From Siphonodentalium dalli (taxonomy: Eukaryota; Mollusca; Scaphopoda; Gadilida; Siphonodentaliidae), in assembly GCA_032622095.1 (NCBI GenBank), contig CP136067.1, positions 52,307,899 to 52,371,898 of the forward strand: a stretch of DNA of 64,000 bases, written 5' to 3'. Under the pieces are notes generated by a model. It did not search any database. It had not been told where the DNA came from and worked only from the letters and a program-made list of their open reading frames with translations. Below are positions 34,021 to 47,194 of the stretch, piece by piece. Each line of letters opens with the position of its first letter. Within the stretch, counting starts at the first letter, position 1. The position numbers and the translations under genes were made by a program.

Positions 34021-36540
34021 TTATTAGCTCGTCTCAGGTGGAGCTATTGTCATCACTCTTCGTCCGTCGTCCGTCCATCGTTCGTCCGTCCGTCCGTCCA
34101 TCCGTCCGTCTACAATTCTTTGAACATCTTCTCCTCTGGAACCATGAAACCGAATGGGTTCATATTTGGTGTGTATGTTTCCTAGGTGACTCTCATTCAG
34201 ATTTGTTCAAATGAGGACACTGGGTCAAATGGTTGCGAAGCCAGGGCCATAACTCTTTGCCACCATAGTAATTCTTACAACGACTTCTCAAATTTCATTG
34301 GGCCGAATGGGTTCGTATTTGATACAAAGGGTCCTTGGGGGACTGTTATTCAGATTTGTTCAAATGAGGTCACTGGATCGAATGTGGGCTCAATTTAACA
34401 AACAAAAAAATTAGTTTTTAAACATTTTATAAAATTTGAAAAAAGTGACACCATTATAACATCTGCAGAGTTATGAAACTTTAATCTTTAATGAAATTAC
34501 AGAAATATTCCATTACCCATCCCCCATCCCATATGGCCCAGACCCACCCCACCCTGCAGTGGCCTGCACCCAACCAACATCCCTTCCAACGGATATCATC
34601 TCCAGCTTCCAACTTTAATACCTATTCTATTAAAGTTGCAGATATATCTTTGTGGATAGACAGAGAGAGACACATGTCATTAATCTAGATTACAATAAAA
34701 TGTCACCTGGCAGCTTGTGTAAACATTACTGCTAGCAATTTTAAACAAACTGCCTGAATTTAGTGTCTGACATTTGCATAATGAGGTCCCCAGAGGGTCA
34801 ATTTAGTGTTGCAACCCTGTACAGCAGGCTAGCATCACCAAATACACCCTCCATGGACCTAATTCTGCTTAGGCATCATCTTCTGGGAAGTATCTTAAGT
34901 ATCAAATTGAAATTTTGTTTTAGTTACTTTTTTACTTTTTCCCTTCTGTTCAGTTTCTATGCCCCCCCCCCCAATTTGCAGAAGATAAAATGCATAATTG
35001 AGGTGCTCAATGGGTGTGCATTACAAACTTCAACTTTAGAACTTAAATCTGTTCCTATATAGGTTTCCCATGGCTGGTGAGGCCTAATCAGACTGAGGAT
35101 GAATCTGGTGATGCTAGCACACCTTGCGGAATATTGTCATTAAATTCACCATTTGGGGACCTCATTCTGCAAATGTCTGACACACTATATGCAGACATGG
35201 CTGGCATATTATTTTCTTAACCACCGCTTATCCAGATGAAATCATACCCTGATTTTTCAAAGAAACATTGGGGGGGGGGGGGGTATATTGGATTGAATTT
35301 GTCTTATGTCTGTCAGGCGGTCCTTCCACTCGTCTGTCTGTTGGGATGTCTATCCATCCGTCTATCAACAATTGTTTTCTTCTCCATATTAAAGACCAAA
35401 TATGTTCATATATTTCAGTGTGCATGTTCCCTAGGTGACTCACAATCAGATTTGTTCAAATAAGTTCATCATATCAAATAGGTGCGAAGCTAGGGCCATA
35501 ACTCTTTCACTCCATAGTAAATCTTAAAATTTCTTCTCAAGAACCATTGAGCATATATTAGCTTATATTTGGTATGGATGGGCCTTGGGTGACCGGGTTC
35601 AGATTTGTTCAAATTGGGTCATTTTAGGAAATGAGGTCCCCATATGGTGAATTCGTTGATGCTTTTCCACCTTGGGGAATAGTGTCATTAAATTCACCTT
35701 TTGTGGACCTCATTCTGCAAAGATCAGACATACTAAATACAGACTTGGCTGTTCCAATATTATTTTCTTAACCACGTACCACTTATCCAGGTGAAATCAT
35801 ACCCTATTGGATATTGGGGGTATATTGATATTACTAGATGAATGGATCTCATAGATGGGGATTCACATTTGTTCTAATAGGGGCAGAGATAAGAGATTTA
35901 ACTCTCCTATATCCTTGTACTAGTTGTAAAATTCAACCTAAGAGGGGTGTGCAAAATGATTTCTGTGAACTTAGTACTGTGGTATGGTTGTCTTCTGTAA
36001 AATGTAAGAGGTTGGAGATTTGTCAGTGGTGTGCAATTAGAAATTTCAAGTTGAAGAGCCCTGCTCATCGGAGAACCTCCATCTATGTCCATGTTTAGAA
36101 CTACTTGTCTTAAGTGATATTGTCACGTACTGACTCTTGTAGTCTTCAGAGTCCCATTCTTCTCAGTCTTTACAGTCTGGTGAGCGACCCACAGTCATTG
36201 ACTGTCTTGTTAAATATTTGTTGTCATCTTCACATTTTTTGTTTATTTATTCTTGGAAATGTAATTTTCATATTTTAAGACACTACTGTATTACACGATT
36301 TGAGATCCCAATATATTATTATCTTAAATTATTTGCCATCGTTTTGTCGACGTAATCGGTAGTATACGGATGGCGACGAGGTCGGTATTTGAGATTGGAC
36401 ACCTGAGAACTATCTGAATATGAACACCAAGTAACAGTCTGTTTATGTGAAACTGAGCTTATTTTAAAATTGCGCGAAATAAGCTCATGTTGGCAATATT
36501 TGAAAACTTAAATAAGCTCTATATGGGCCTAAACGAATAG
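34021..36540 (+). repeat. Dispersed repeats of mollusc-like type
   Basis: Two blocks are present twice. One (34030-34390 and 35300-35625) has a 'gtccgtccg' run followed by 'gggccataactcttt' and 'cagatttgttcaaat'. The other (35130-35245 and 35685-35800) has 'tgtcattaaattcacc' and 'gacctcattctgcaa'. Poly-G occurs at 35269-35282. The last part (36120-36540) includes a short direct repeat of 'gtatagattaccc'/'gtatagaatacccc'. No gene is recognised; the 123-codon frame at 33843 is repeat-derived. Confidence 0.6.
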
Positions 36541-36599
36541 CGTACAGGAAGGTAACACCCTGATTGTATAGATTACCCAGGGTGTCCCCCCTGAGTGTA

Positions 36600-36980
36600 T
36601 AGAATACCCCGGTTTACATGGCCCAATTCAAGTTAAATATACCGACATTAATATTAAAAAACATATTTTGTCCTTCACCTGAGCCCAAATATGATTTTAA
36701 AGACAAGGGTGCTGTATGATTTATCATGGGTGCTGTTGGTGTTGTGCCAGTCTCAGTAAACTTAGCGTACATTTGCTCCCATAGTTGCGCACGGTACGAG
36801 CGCGACTAGCAATTGTACTTCGAAATTCATTACGACTGGTGTTGTGCCACCTGCTCACCATTAAATCACTCCCAGGTGCCCAAACTTTTGCAAACCTTCT
36901 TATACTGATGCACATCTTTCCAAAAACACTACTAGTAAGAGACATAGAAGTAGATACCTATAATGGGTCACAGGGCTCAA
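36600..36980 (-). repeat. Degenerate inner edge of the right satellite arm
   Basis: Recognisable satellite blocks ('cccaattcaagttaaat', 'tatcatgggtgctgt', 'caaacttttgcaaa') are interrupted at ~36758-36865 by non-satellite sequence. Decay toward the loop mirrors the left arm, though over a shorter distance. Confidence 0.75.
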
Positions 36981-39900
36981 TTCAATTTGACCATTAAAAA
37001 ACCCAAATATTCCCCTCCCCTGACCAAAGCCCAAAATCCCATTCAGATGCCCAAATAATTTTTTCCCATTGCCTCTATATATTCTAAAGTGAACTGTGGA
37101 ATCCTTTTCAGAATGGGTATAGTCTGAGAGATGGCTGACTCAGAAATGTTTTCATAGGCACGGGTGCTGTATGGTTTTATCATGGGTGCTGTGGGTGTGG
37201 GGCTGTCTCAATACCCTTAAAACCCACTGAGGAGCCCAAACTATGTGCAAATCATTTGCATAGATGCATACCTATCCACAAACAACAAAAGTGTTGGAAG
37301 TAGATACATATAATGGGTCATATGGCCCAATTCAAGTTAAATATACCAATTTAACTTGAATTGTCATGGGTGCTGTGGGTGTTGGGCTGTCTCCATACCC
37401 TTAAACCCACTAAGGAGCCCAAACTTTTGCAAATCTTCTTATACTGATGCAGATATTTCCAAAATCACTAGGAGACCTAGAAGTATATACCTTTACAGGA
37501 CCCAATTCCAGTTAAATATACCAATTTAACCATTAAAAAAAACAAATATCCCCCCTGAATAGAGCCCAAAATCCCATTCAGGTGCCCAAATATTTTTTTT
37601 CCATTGCCTCTATATATTCTAGAGTGAAATATGGAATCATTTACAGAATGGGTATAGTCTGAGAGATGGCTGACTCAGAAATATGTTTTCATAGGCACGG
37701 GTGCTGTATGGTTTTATCATGGGTGCTGTGGGTGTTGGGCTGTCTCAATACCCTTAAAACCACTGAGGAGCCCAAACTTTGTGCAAACCATTTGCATAGA
37801 TGCATACCTATCCACAAACAACAAAAGTGTTGGAAGTAGATACATATAATTGGTCATATGGCCCAATTCAAGTTAAATATACCAATTTAACTTGAATTGT
37901 CATGGGTGCTGTGGGTGTTGGGCTGTCTCCATACCCTTAAAACCCACTAAGGAGCCCAAACTTTTGCAAATCTTCTTATACTGATGCAGATATTTCCAAA
38001 ATCACTAGGAGACCTAGAAGTATATACCTTTACAGGTCCCAATTCCAGTTAAATATACCAATTTAACCATTAAAAAAACCAAATACCCCCCCTGAATAGA
38101 GCCCAAAATCCCATTCAGGTGCCCAAATATTTTTTCCCCATTGCCTCTATATATTCTAGAGTGAAATGTGGAATCATTTACAGAATGGGTATAGTCTGAG
38201 AGATGGCTGACTCAGAAATATGTTTTCATAGGCACGGGTGCTGTATGGTTTTATCATGGGTGCTGCGGGTGTTGGGCTGTCTCAATACCCTTAAAACCCA
38301 CTGAGGAGCCCAAACTTTGTGCAAACCATTTGCATAGATGCATACCTATCCACAAACAACAAAAGTGTTGGAAGTAGATACATATAATGGGTCATATGGC
38401 CCAATTCAAGTTAAATATACCAATTTAACTTGAATTGTCATGGGTGCTGTGGGTGTTGGGCTGTCTCCATACCCTTAAAACCCACTAAGGAGCCCAAACT
38501 TTTTCAAATCTTCTTATACTGATGCAGATATTTCCAAAATCACTAGGAAACCTAGAAGTATATACCTTTACAGGACCCAATTCCAGTTAAATATACCAAT
38601 TTAACCATTAAAAAAAACCAAATATCCCCCCTGAATAGAGCCCAAAATCCCATTCAGGCGCCCAAATATTTTTTCCCATTGCCTCTATATATTCAAGAGT
38701 GAAATGTGGAATCATTTACAGAATGGGTATAGTCTGAGAGATGGCTGACTCAGAAATATGTTTTCATAGGCACGGGTGCTGTATGGTTTTATCATGGGTG
38801 CTGTGGGTGTTGGGCTGTCTCAATACCCTTAAAACCCACTGAGGAGCCCAAACTTTGTGCAAACCATTTGCATAGATGCATACCTATCCACAAACAACAA
38901 AAGTGTTGGAAGTAGTTACATATAATGGGTCATATGGCCCAATTCAAGTTAAATATACCAATTTAACTTGAATTGTCATGGGTGCTGTGGGTGTTGGGCT
39001 GTCTCCATACCCCTAAAACCCACTAAGGAGCCCAAACTTTTGCAAATCTTCTTATACTGATGCAGATATTTCCAAAATCACTAGGAGACCTAGAAGTATA
39101 TACCTTTACAGGTCCCAATTCCAGTTAAATATACCAATTTAACCATTAAAAAAACCAAATATCCCCCCTGAATAGAGCCCAAAATCCCATTCAGGTGCCC
39201 AAATATTTTTTCCCCATTGCCTCTATATATTCTAGAGTGAAATGTGGAATCATTTACAGAATGGGTATAGTCTGAGAGATGGCTGACTCAGAAATATGTT
39301 TTCATAGGCACGGGTGCTGTATGGTTTTATCATGGGTGCTGTGGGTGTTGGGCTGTCTCAATACCCTTAAAACCCACTGAGGAGCCCAAACTTTGTGCAA
39401 ACCATTTGCATAGATGCATACCTATCCACAAACAACAAAAGTGTTGGAAGTAGTTACATATAATGGGTCATATGGCCCAATTCAAGTTAAATATACCAAT
39501 TTAACTTGAATTGTCATGGGTGCTGTGGGTGTTGGGCTGTCTCCATACCCCTAAAACCCACTAAGGAGCCCAAACTTTTGCAAATCTTCTTATACTGATG
39601 CAGATATTTCCAAAATCACTAGGAGACCTAGAAGTATATACCTTTACAGGTCCCAATTCCAGTTTAAATATACCAATTTAACCATTAAAAAAAAACAAAT
39701 ATCCCCCCCTGAATAGAGCCCAAAATCCCATTCAGGTGCCCAAATATTTTTTCCCCATTGCCTCTATATATTCTAGAGTGAAATGTGGAATCATTTACAG
39801 AATGGGTATAGTCTGAGAGATGGCTGACTCAGAAATATGTTTTCATAGGCACGGGTGCTGTATGGTTTTATCATGGGTGCTGTGGGTGTTGGGCTGTCTC

Positions 39901-42900
39901 AATACCCTTAAAACCCACTGAGGAGCCCAAACTTTGTGCAAACCATTTGCATAGATGCATACCTATCCACAAACAACAAAAGTGTTGGAAGTAGATACAT
40001 ATAATTGGTCATATGGCCCAATTCATGTTAAATATACCAATTTAACTTGAATTGTCATGGGTGCTGTGGGTGTTGGGCTGTCTCCATACCCTTAAACCCA
40101 CTAAGGAGCCCAAACTTTTGCAAATCTTCTTATACTGATGCAGATATTTCCAAAATCACTAGGAGACCTAGAAGTATATACCATTACAGGACCCAATTCC
40201 AGTTAAATATACCAATTTAACCATTAAAAAAACCAAATATCCCCCCTGAATAGAGCCCAAAATCCCATTCAGGCGCCCAAATATTTTTTCCCATTGCCTC
40301 TATATATTCAAGAGTGAAATGTGGAATCATTTACAGAATGGGTATAGTCTGAGAGATGGCTGACTCAGAAATATGTTTTCATAGGCACGGGTGCTGTATG
40401 GTTTTATCATGGGTGCTGTGGGTGTTGGGCTGTCTCAATACCCTTAAAACCCACTGAGGAGCCCAAACTTTGTGCAAACCATTTGCATAGATGCATACCT
40501 ATCCACAAACAACAAAAGTGTTGGAAGTAGATACATATAATGGGTTCATATGGCCCAATTCAAGTTAAATATACCAATTTAACTTGAATTGTCATGGGTG
40601 CTGTGGGTGTTGGGCTGTCTCCATACCCTTAAAACCCACTAAAGAGCCCAAACTTTTGCAAATCTTCTTATACTGATGCAGATATTTCCAAAATCACTAG
40701 GAGACCTAGAAGTATATACCTTTACAGGACCCAATTCCAGTTAAATATACCAATTTAACCATTAAAAAAACCAAATATCCCCCCTGAATAGAGCCCAAAA
40801 TCCCATTCAGGTGCCCAAATATTTTTTTCCCATTGCCTCTATATATTCTAGAGTGAAATGTGGAATCATTTACAGAATGGGTATAGTCTGAGAGATGGCT
40901 GACTCAGAAATATGTTTTCATAGGCACGGGTGCTGTATGGTTTTATCATGGGTGCTGTGGGTGTTGGGCTGTCTCAATACCCTTAAAACCCACTGAGGAG
41001 CCCAAACTTTGTGCAACCATTTGCATAGATGCATACCTATCCACAAACAACAAAAGTGTTGGAAGTAGATACATATAATGGGTCATATGGCCCAATTCAA
41101 GTTAAATATACCAATTTAACTTGAATTGTCATGGGTGCTGTGGGTGTTGGGCTGTCTCCATACCCTTAAAACCCACTAAGGAGCCCAAACTTTTGCAAAT
41201 CTTCTTATACTGATGCAGATATTTCCAAAATCACTAGGAGACCTAGAAGTATATACCTTTACAGGACCCAATTCCAGTTAAATATACCAATTTAACCATT
41301 AACAAAACCAAATATCCCCCTGAATAGAGCCCAAAATGCCATTCAGGTGCCCAAATATTTTTTTCCCATTGCCTCTATATATTCTAGAGTGAAATGTGGA
41401 ATCATTTACAGAATGGGTATAGTCTGAGAGATGGTTGACTCAGAAATATGTTTTCATAGGCACGGGTGCTGTATGGTTTTATCATGGGTGCTGTGGGTGT
41501 TGGGCTGTCTCAATACCCTTAAAACCCACTGAGGAGCCCAAACTTTGTGCAAACCATTTGCATAGATGCATACCTATCCACAAACAACAAAAGTGTTGGA
41601 AGTAGATACATATAATGGGTCATATGGCCCAATTCAAGTTAAATATACCAATTTAACTTGAATTGTCATGGGTGCTGTGGGTGTTGGGCTGTCTCCATAC
41701 CCCTAAAACCCACTAAGGAGCCCAAACTTTTGCAAATCTTCTTATACTGATGCAGATATTTCCAAAATCACTAGGAGACCTAGAAGTATATACCTTTACA
41801 GGTCCCAATTCCAGTTAAATATACCAATTTAACCATTAAAAAAACCAAATATCCCCCCTGAATAGAGCCCAAAATCCCATTCAGGTGCCCAAATATTTTT
41901 TCCCCATTGCCTCTATATATTCTAGAGTGAAATGTGGAATCATTTACAGAATGGGTATAGTCTGAGAGATGGCTGACTCAGAAATATGTTTTCATAGGCA
42001 CGGGTGCTGTATGGTTTTATCATGGGTGCTGTGGGTGTTGGGCTGTCTCAATACCCTTAAAACCCACTGAGGAGCCCAAACTTTGTGCAAACCATTTGCA
42101 TAGATGCATACCTATCCACAAACAACAAAAGTGTTGGAAGTAGTTACATATAATGGGTCATATGGCCCAATTCAAGTTAAATATACCAATTTAACTTGAA
42201 TTGTCATGGGTGCTGTGGGTGTTGGGCTGTCTCCATACCCCTAAAACCCACTAAGGAGCCCAAACTTTTGCAAATCTTCTTATACTGATGCAGATATTCC
42301 AAAATCACTCGGAGACCTAGAAGTATATACCTTTACAGGTCCCAATTCCAGTTAAATATACCAATTTAACCATTAAAAAAAACAATATCCCCCCCTGAAT
42401 AGAGCCCAAAATCCCATTCAGGTGCCCAAATATTTTTCCCCATTGCCTCTATATATTCTAGAGTGAAATGTGGAATCATTTACAGAATGGGTATAGTCTG
42501 AGAGATGGCTGACTCAGAAATATGTTTTCATAGGCACGGGTGCTGTATGGTTTTATCATGGGTGCTGTGGGTGTTGGGCTGTCTCAATACCCTTAAAACC
42601 CACTGAGGAGCCCAAACTTTGTGCAAACCATTTGCATAGATGCATACCTATCCACAAACAACAAAGTGTTGGAAGTAGATACATATAATTGGTCATATGG
42701 CCCAATTCATGTTAAATATACCAATTTAACTTGAATTGTCATGGGTGCTGTGGGTGTTGGGCTGTCTCCATACCCTTAAAACCCACTAAGGAGCCCAAAC
42801 TTTTGCAAATCTTCTTATACTGATGCAGATATTTCCAAAATCACTAGGAGACCTAGAAGTATATACCATTACAGGACCCAATTCCAGTTAAATATACCAA

Positions 42901-45900
42901 TTTAACCATTAAAAAAACCAAATATCCCCCCTGAATAGAGCCCAAAATCCCATTCAGGCGCCCAAATATTTTTTCCCATTGCCTCTATATATTCAAGAGT
43001 GAAATGTGGAATCATTTACAGAATGGGTATAGTCTGAGAGATGGCTGACTCAGAAATATGTTTTCATAGGCACGGGTGCTGTATGGTTTTATCATGGGTG
43101 CTGTGGGTGTTGGGCTGTCTCAATACCCTTAAAACCCACTGAGGAGCCCAAACTTTGTGCAAACCATTTGCATAGATGCATACCTATCCACAAACAACAA
43201 AAGTGTTGGAAGTAGATACATATAATGGGTCATATGGCCCAATTCAAGTTAAATATACCAATTTAACTTGAATTGTCATGGGTGCTGTGGGTGTTGGGCT
43301 GTCTCCATACCCTTAAAACCCACTAAAGAGCCCAAACTTTTGCAAATCTTCTTATACTGATGCAGATATTTCCAAAATCACTAGGAGACCTAGAAGTATA
43401 TACCTTTACAGGACCCAATTCCAGTTAAATATACCAATTTAACCATTAAAAAAACCAAATATCCCCCCTGAATAGAGCCCAAAATCCATTCAGGTGCCCA
43501 AATATTTTTTTCCCATTGCCTCTATATATTCTAGAGTGAAATGTGGAATCATTTACAGAATGGGTATAGTCTGAGAGATGGCTGACTCAGAAATATGTTT
43601 TCATAGGCACGGGTGCTGTATGGTTTTATCATGGGTGCTGTGGGTGTTGGGCTGTCTCAATACCCTTAAAACCCGCTGAGGAGCCCAAACTTTGTGCAAC
43701 CATTTGCATAGATGCATACCTATCCACAAACAACAAAAGTGTTGGAAGTAGATACATATAATGGGTCATATGGCCCAATTCAAGTTAAATATACCAATTT
43801 AACTTGAATTGTCATGGGTGCTGTGGGTGTTGGGCTGTCTCCATACCCTTAAAACCCACTAAGGAGCCCAAACTTTTGCAAATCTTCTTATACTGATGCA
43901 GATATTTCCAAAATCACTAGGAGACCTAGAAGTATATACCTTTACAGGACCCAATTCCAGTTAAATATACCAATTTAACCATTAACAAAACCAAATATCC
44001 CCCTGAATAGAGCCCAAAATGCCATTCAGGTGCCCAAATATTTTTTCCCATTGCCTCTATATATTCTAGAGTGAAATGTGGAATCATTTACAGAATGGGT
44101 ATAGTCTGAGAGATGGTTGACTCAGAAATATGTTTTCATAGGCACGGGTGCTGTATGGTTTTATCATGGGTGCTGTGGGTGTTGGGCTGTCTCAATACCC
44201 TTAAAACCCACTGAGGAGCCCAAACTTTGTGCAAACCATTTGCATAGATGCATACCTATCCACAAACAACAAAAGTGTTGGAAGTAGATACATATAATGG
44301 GTCATATGGCCCAATTCAAGTTAAATATACCAATTTAACTTGAATTGTCATGGGTGCTGTGGGTGTTGGGCTGTCTCCATACCCCTAAAACCCACTAAGG
44401 AGCCCAAACTTTTGCAAATCTTCTTATACTGATGCAGATATTTCCAAAATCACTAGGAGACCTAGAAGTATATACCTTTACAGGTCCCAATTCCAGTTAA
44501 ATATACCAATTTAACCATTAAAAAAACCAAATATCCCCCCTGAATAGAGCCCAAAATCCCATTCAGGTGCCCAAATATTTTTTCCCCATTGCCCTCTATA
44601 TATTCTAGAGTGAAATGTGGAATCATTTACAGAATGGGTATAGTCTGAGAGATGGCTGACTCAGAAATATGTTTTCATAGGCACGGGTGCTGTATGGTTT
44701 TATCATGGGTGCTGTGGGTGTTGGGCTGTCTCAATACCCTTAAAACCCACTGAGGAGCCCAAACTTTGTGCAAACCATTTGCATAGATGCATACCTATCC
44801 ACAAACAACAAAAGTGTTGGAAGTAGTTACATATAATGGGTCATATGGCCCAATTCAAGTTAAATATACCAATTTAACTTGAATTGTCATGGGTGCTGTG
44901 GGTGTTGGGCTGTCTCCATACCCCTAAAACCCACTAAGGAGCCCAAACTTTTGCAAATCTTCTTATACTGATGCAGATATTTCCAAAATCACTCGGAGAC
45001 CTAGAAGTATATACCTTTACAGGTCCCAATTCCAGTTAAATATACCAATTTAACCATTAAAAAAAACAAATATCCCCCCCCTGAATAGAGCCCAAAATCC
45101 CATTCAGGTGCCCAAATATTTTTTCCCCATTGCCTCTATATATTCTAGAGTGAAATGTGGAATCATTTACAGAATGGGTATAGTCTGAGAGATGGCTGAC
45201 TCAGAAATATGTTTTCATAGGCACGGGTGCTGTATGGTTTTATCATGGGTGCTGTGGGTGTTGGGCTGTCTCAATACCCTTAAAACCCACTGAGGAGCCC
45301 AAACTTTGTGCAAACCATTTGCATAGATGCATACCTATCCACAAACAACAAAAGTGTTGGAAGTAGATACATATAATTGGTCATATGGCCCAATTCATGT
45401 TAAATATACCAATTTAACTTGAATTGTCATGGGTGCTGTGGGTGTTGGGCTGTCTCCATACCCTTAAAACCCACTAAGGAGCCCAAACTTTTGCAAATCT
45501 TCTTATACTGATGCAGATATTTCCAAAATCACTAGGAGACCTAGAAGTATATACCTTTACAGGACCCAATTCCAGTTAAATATACCAATTTAACCATTAA
45601 AAAAAACCAAATATCCCCCCTGAATAGAGCCCAAAATGCCATTCAGGTGCCCAAATATTTTTTTCCCATTGCCTCTATATATTCTAGAGTGAAATGTGGA
45701 ATCATTTACAGAATGGGTATAGTCTGAGAGATGGTTGACTCAGAAATATGTTTTCATAGGCACGGGTGCTGTATGGTTTTATCATGGGTGCTGTGGGTGT
45801 TGGGCTGTCTCAATACCCTTAAAACCCACTGAGGAGCCCAAACTTTGTGCAAACCATTTGCATAGATGCATACCTATCCACAAACAACAAAAGTGTTGGA

Positions 45901-46611
45901 AGTAGATACATATAATGGGTCATATGGCCCAATTCAAGTTAAATATACCAATTTAACTTGAATTGTCATGGGTGCTGTGGGTGTTGGGCTGTCTCCATAC
46001 CCCTAAAACCCACTAAGGAGCCCAAACTTTTGCAAATCTTCTTATACTGATGCAGATATTTCCAATTTCACTAGGAGACCTAGAAGTATATACCTTTACA
46101 GGTCCCAATTCCAGTTAAATATACCAATTTAACCATTAAAAAAACCAAATATCCCCCCTGAATAGAGCCCAAAATCCCATTCAGGTGCCCAAATATTTTT
46201 TCCCCATTGCCTCTATATATTCTAGAGTGAAATGTGGAATCATTTACAGAATGGGTATAGTCTGAGAGATGGCTGACTCAGAAATATGTTTTCATAGGCA
46301 CGGGTGCTGTATGGTTTTATCATGGGTGCTGTGGGTGTTGGGCTGTCTCAATACCCTTAAAACCCACTGAGGAGCCCAAACTTTGTGCAAACCATTTGCA
46401 TAGATGCATACCTATCCACAAACAACAAAAGTGTTGGAAGTAGATACATATAATTGGTCATATGGCACAATTCATGTTAAATATACCAATTTAACTTGAA
46501 TTGTCATGGGTGCTGTGGGTGTTGGGCTGTCTCCATACCCTTAAAACCCACTAAGGAGCCCAAACTTTGTGCAAACTATTTGTATATAGATGCATACCTA
46601 TCCACAAACAA
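36981..46611 (-). repeat. Right satellite arm: ~540-bp tandem repeats, inverted relative to the left arm
   Basis: About 18 monomers ('gtggaatcatttacag' recurs near 37632, 38166, 38706 and on to 46232). They are the reverse complement of the left-arm dimeric unit, but all lack the 'ataatgggtca' block between 'tatacct' and 'caggaccc' of one half. A five-monomer higher-order unit (~2,683 bp) is visible: marker 'attaacaaaacc' at 41298 and 43981, 'ggttgactcag' at ~41434, 44115 and 45734, and 'ataattggtcatatgg' at ~40002, 42686 and 45374. The array stops abruptly at 46611. Confidence 0.95.
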
Positions 46612-46997
46612 CAACAACCGTGTCTATAGTATAGTATTTGAGGAGCATTGCCATTATGGAATTTATTCTGTCATTTGTCAACTATTTACAGCTTATTTTT
46701 TTATATAAATAACTAAACACCTTATGAGATGTCTGGAAAATAATGATATATTATTGTGACCCATTATAGGTATATAACTGTAAGGAAACACAGATTTATA
46801 AAACTTTAGTCATGTTATCTGAGAGATAGATGTCTTTGTTAGCTATTCTGGTCATTACTGTATACTGTTATTCTGAAATTACGATCTTGCGCCGTTTCGC
46901 ATGCCCGCCCGGATGTTTACATTATTAGCGGTGTTTGTATACAATCGGTTTGTTATGGGTGGGTGGTTGGTCTCCGAGCTCGAGCTTTATGTCTCTC
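46612..46997 (-). repeat. Right terminal and subterminal region of the giant element
   Basis: Outermost ~50 bp (46950-46997) pair inversely with 5661-5710. A short satellite piece 'tgtgacccattataggtata' at ~46755-46775 lies in the opposite orientation to the neighbouring arm. The rest has no match to the left side, and the open frames are not gene-like. Confidence 0.7.
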
Positions 46998-47005
46998 GAA
47001 AAGTT
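46998..47005 (+). repeat. Right target-site duplication of the giant element (GAAAAGTT)
   Basis: Identical to 5653-5660 and directly followed by the resumed TTAA family i sequence (ACTTTTTATGCTTTTG). Confidence 0.85.
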
Positions 47006-47190
47006 ACTTTTTATGCTTTTGTTTACATAACAATGGTAAAAAATATAACAATAACATACTGTTTATGCGATATTTCTTATTTGTATACGGACAAAGTCTG
47101 TCTACATTTTGTTGTTCTTTCTGTTTGTGGCGGTTTTTGACGGGTGGAAATATTTTCACAGGATACCCACCGCCAAGGCCAACCGTACCT
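46998..47190 (+). mobile_element. TTAA element family i, right part
   Basis: Matches 55885-56078 closely, including GTGGCGGTTTTTGACGGGTG, and ends CCAACCGTACCT with TTAA at 47191-47194. Together with 5348-5660 it makes one ~500-bp element. Confidence 0.88.
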
Positions 47191-47194
47191 TTAA

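Larger units (their letters stand above)
5661..46997. mobile_element. Giant 41.3-kb fold-back-like insertion with terminal inverted repeats
   Basis: The borders are set by an 8-bp duplicated target, GAAAAGTT. Both ends then have 22 nt of partly similar sequence followed by an inverted block starting GGAGACCAACCACCCACCCA (5683-; reverse complement ends at 46975) and then AACAAA. Next come short subterminal regions (289 and 386 bp), then two satellite arrays in opposite orientation, then a ~20-kb loop of nested elements. It interrupts a TTAA family i element, so both the empty site and the insertion event are visible. No transposase frame was seen; it is presumably mobilised in trans. An 8-bp duplication fits hAT-, P- or KDZ-like enzymes, but the superfamily is unknown. 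Confidence 0.82.

Noticed and set aside
33843-34214. 123-codon plus-strand frame with Arg/Pro/Ser repeats
   Set aside because: Its middle is a translated (GTCC)n run within a dispersed repeat that recurs at 35300-35460 in a different frame.
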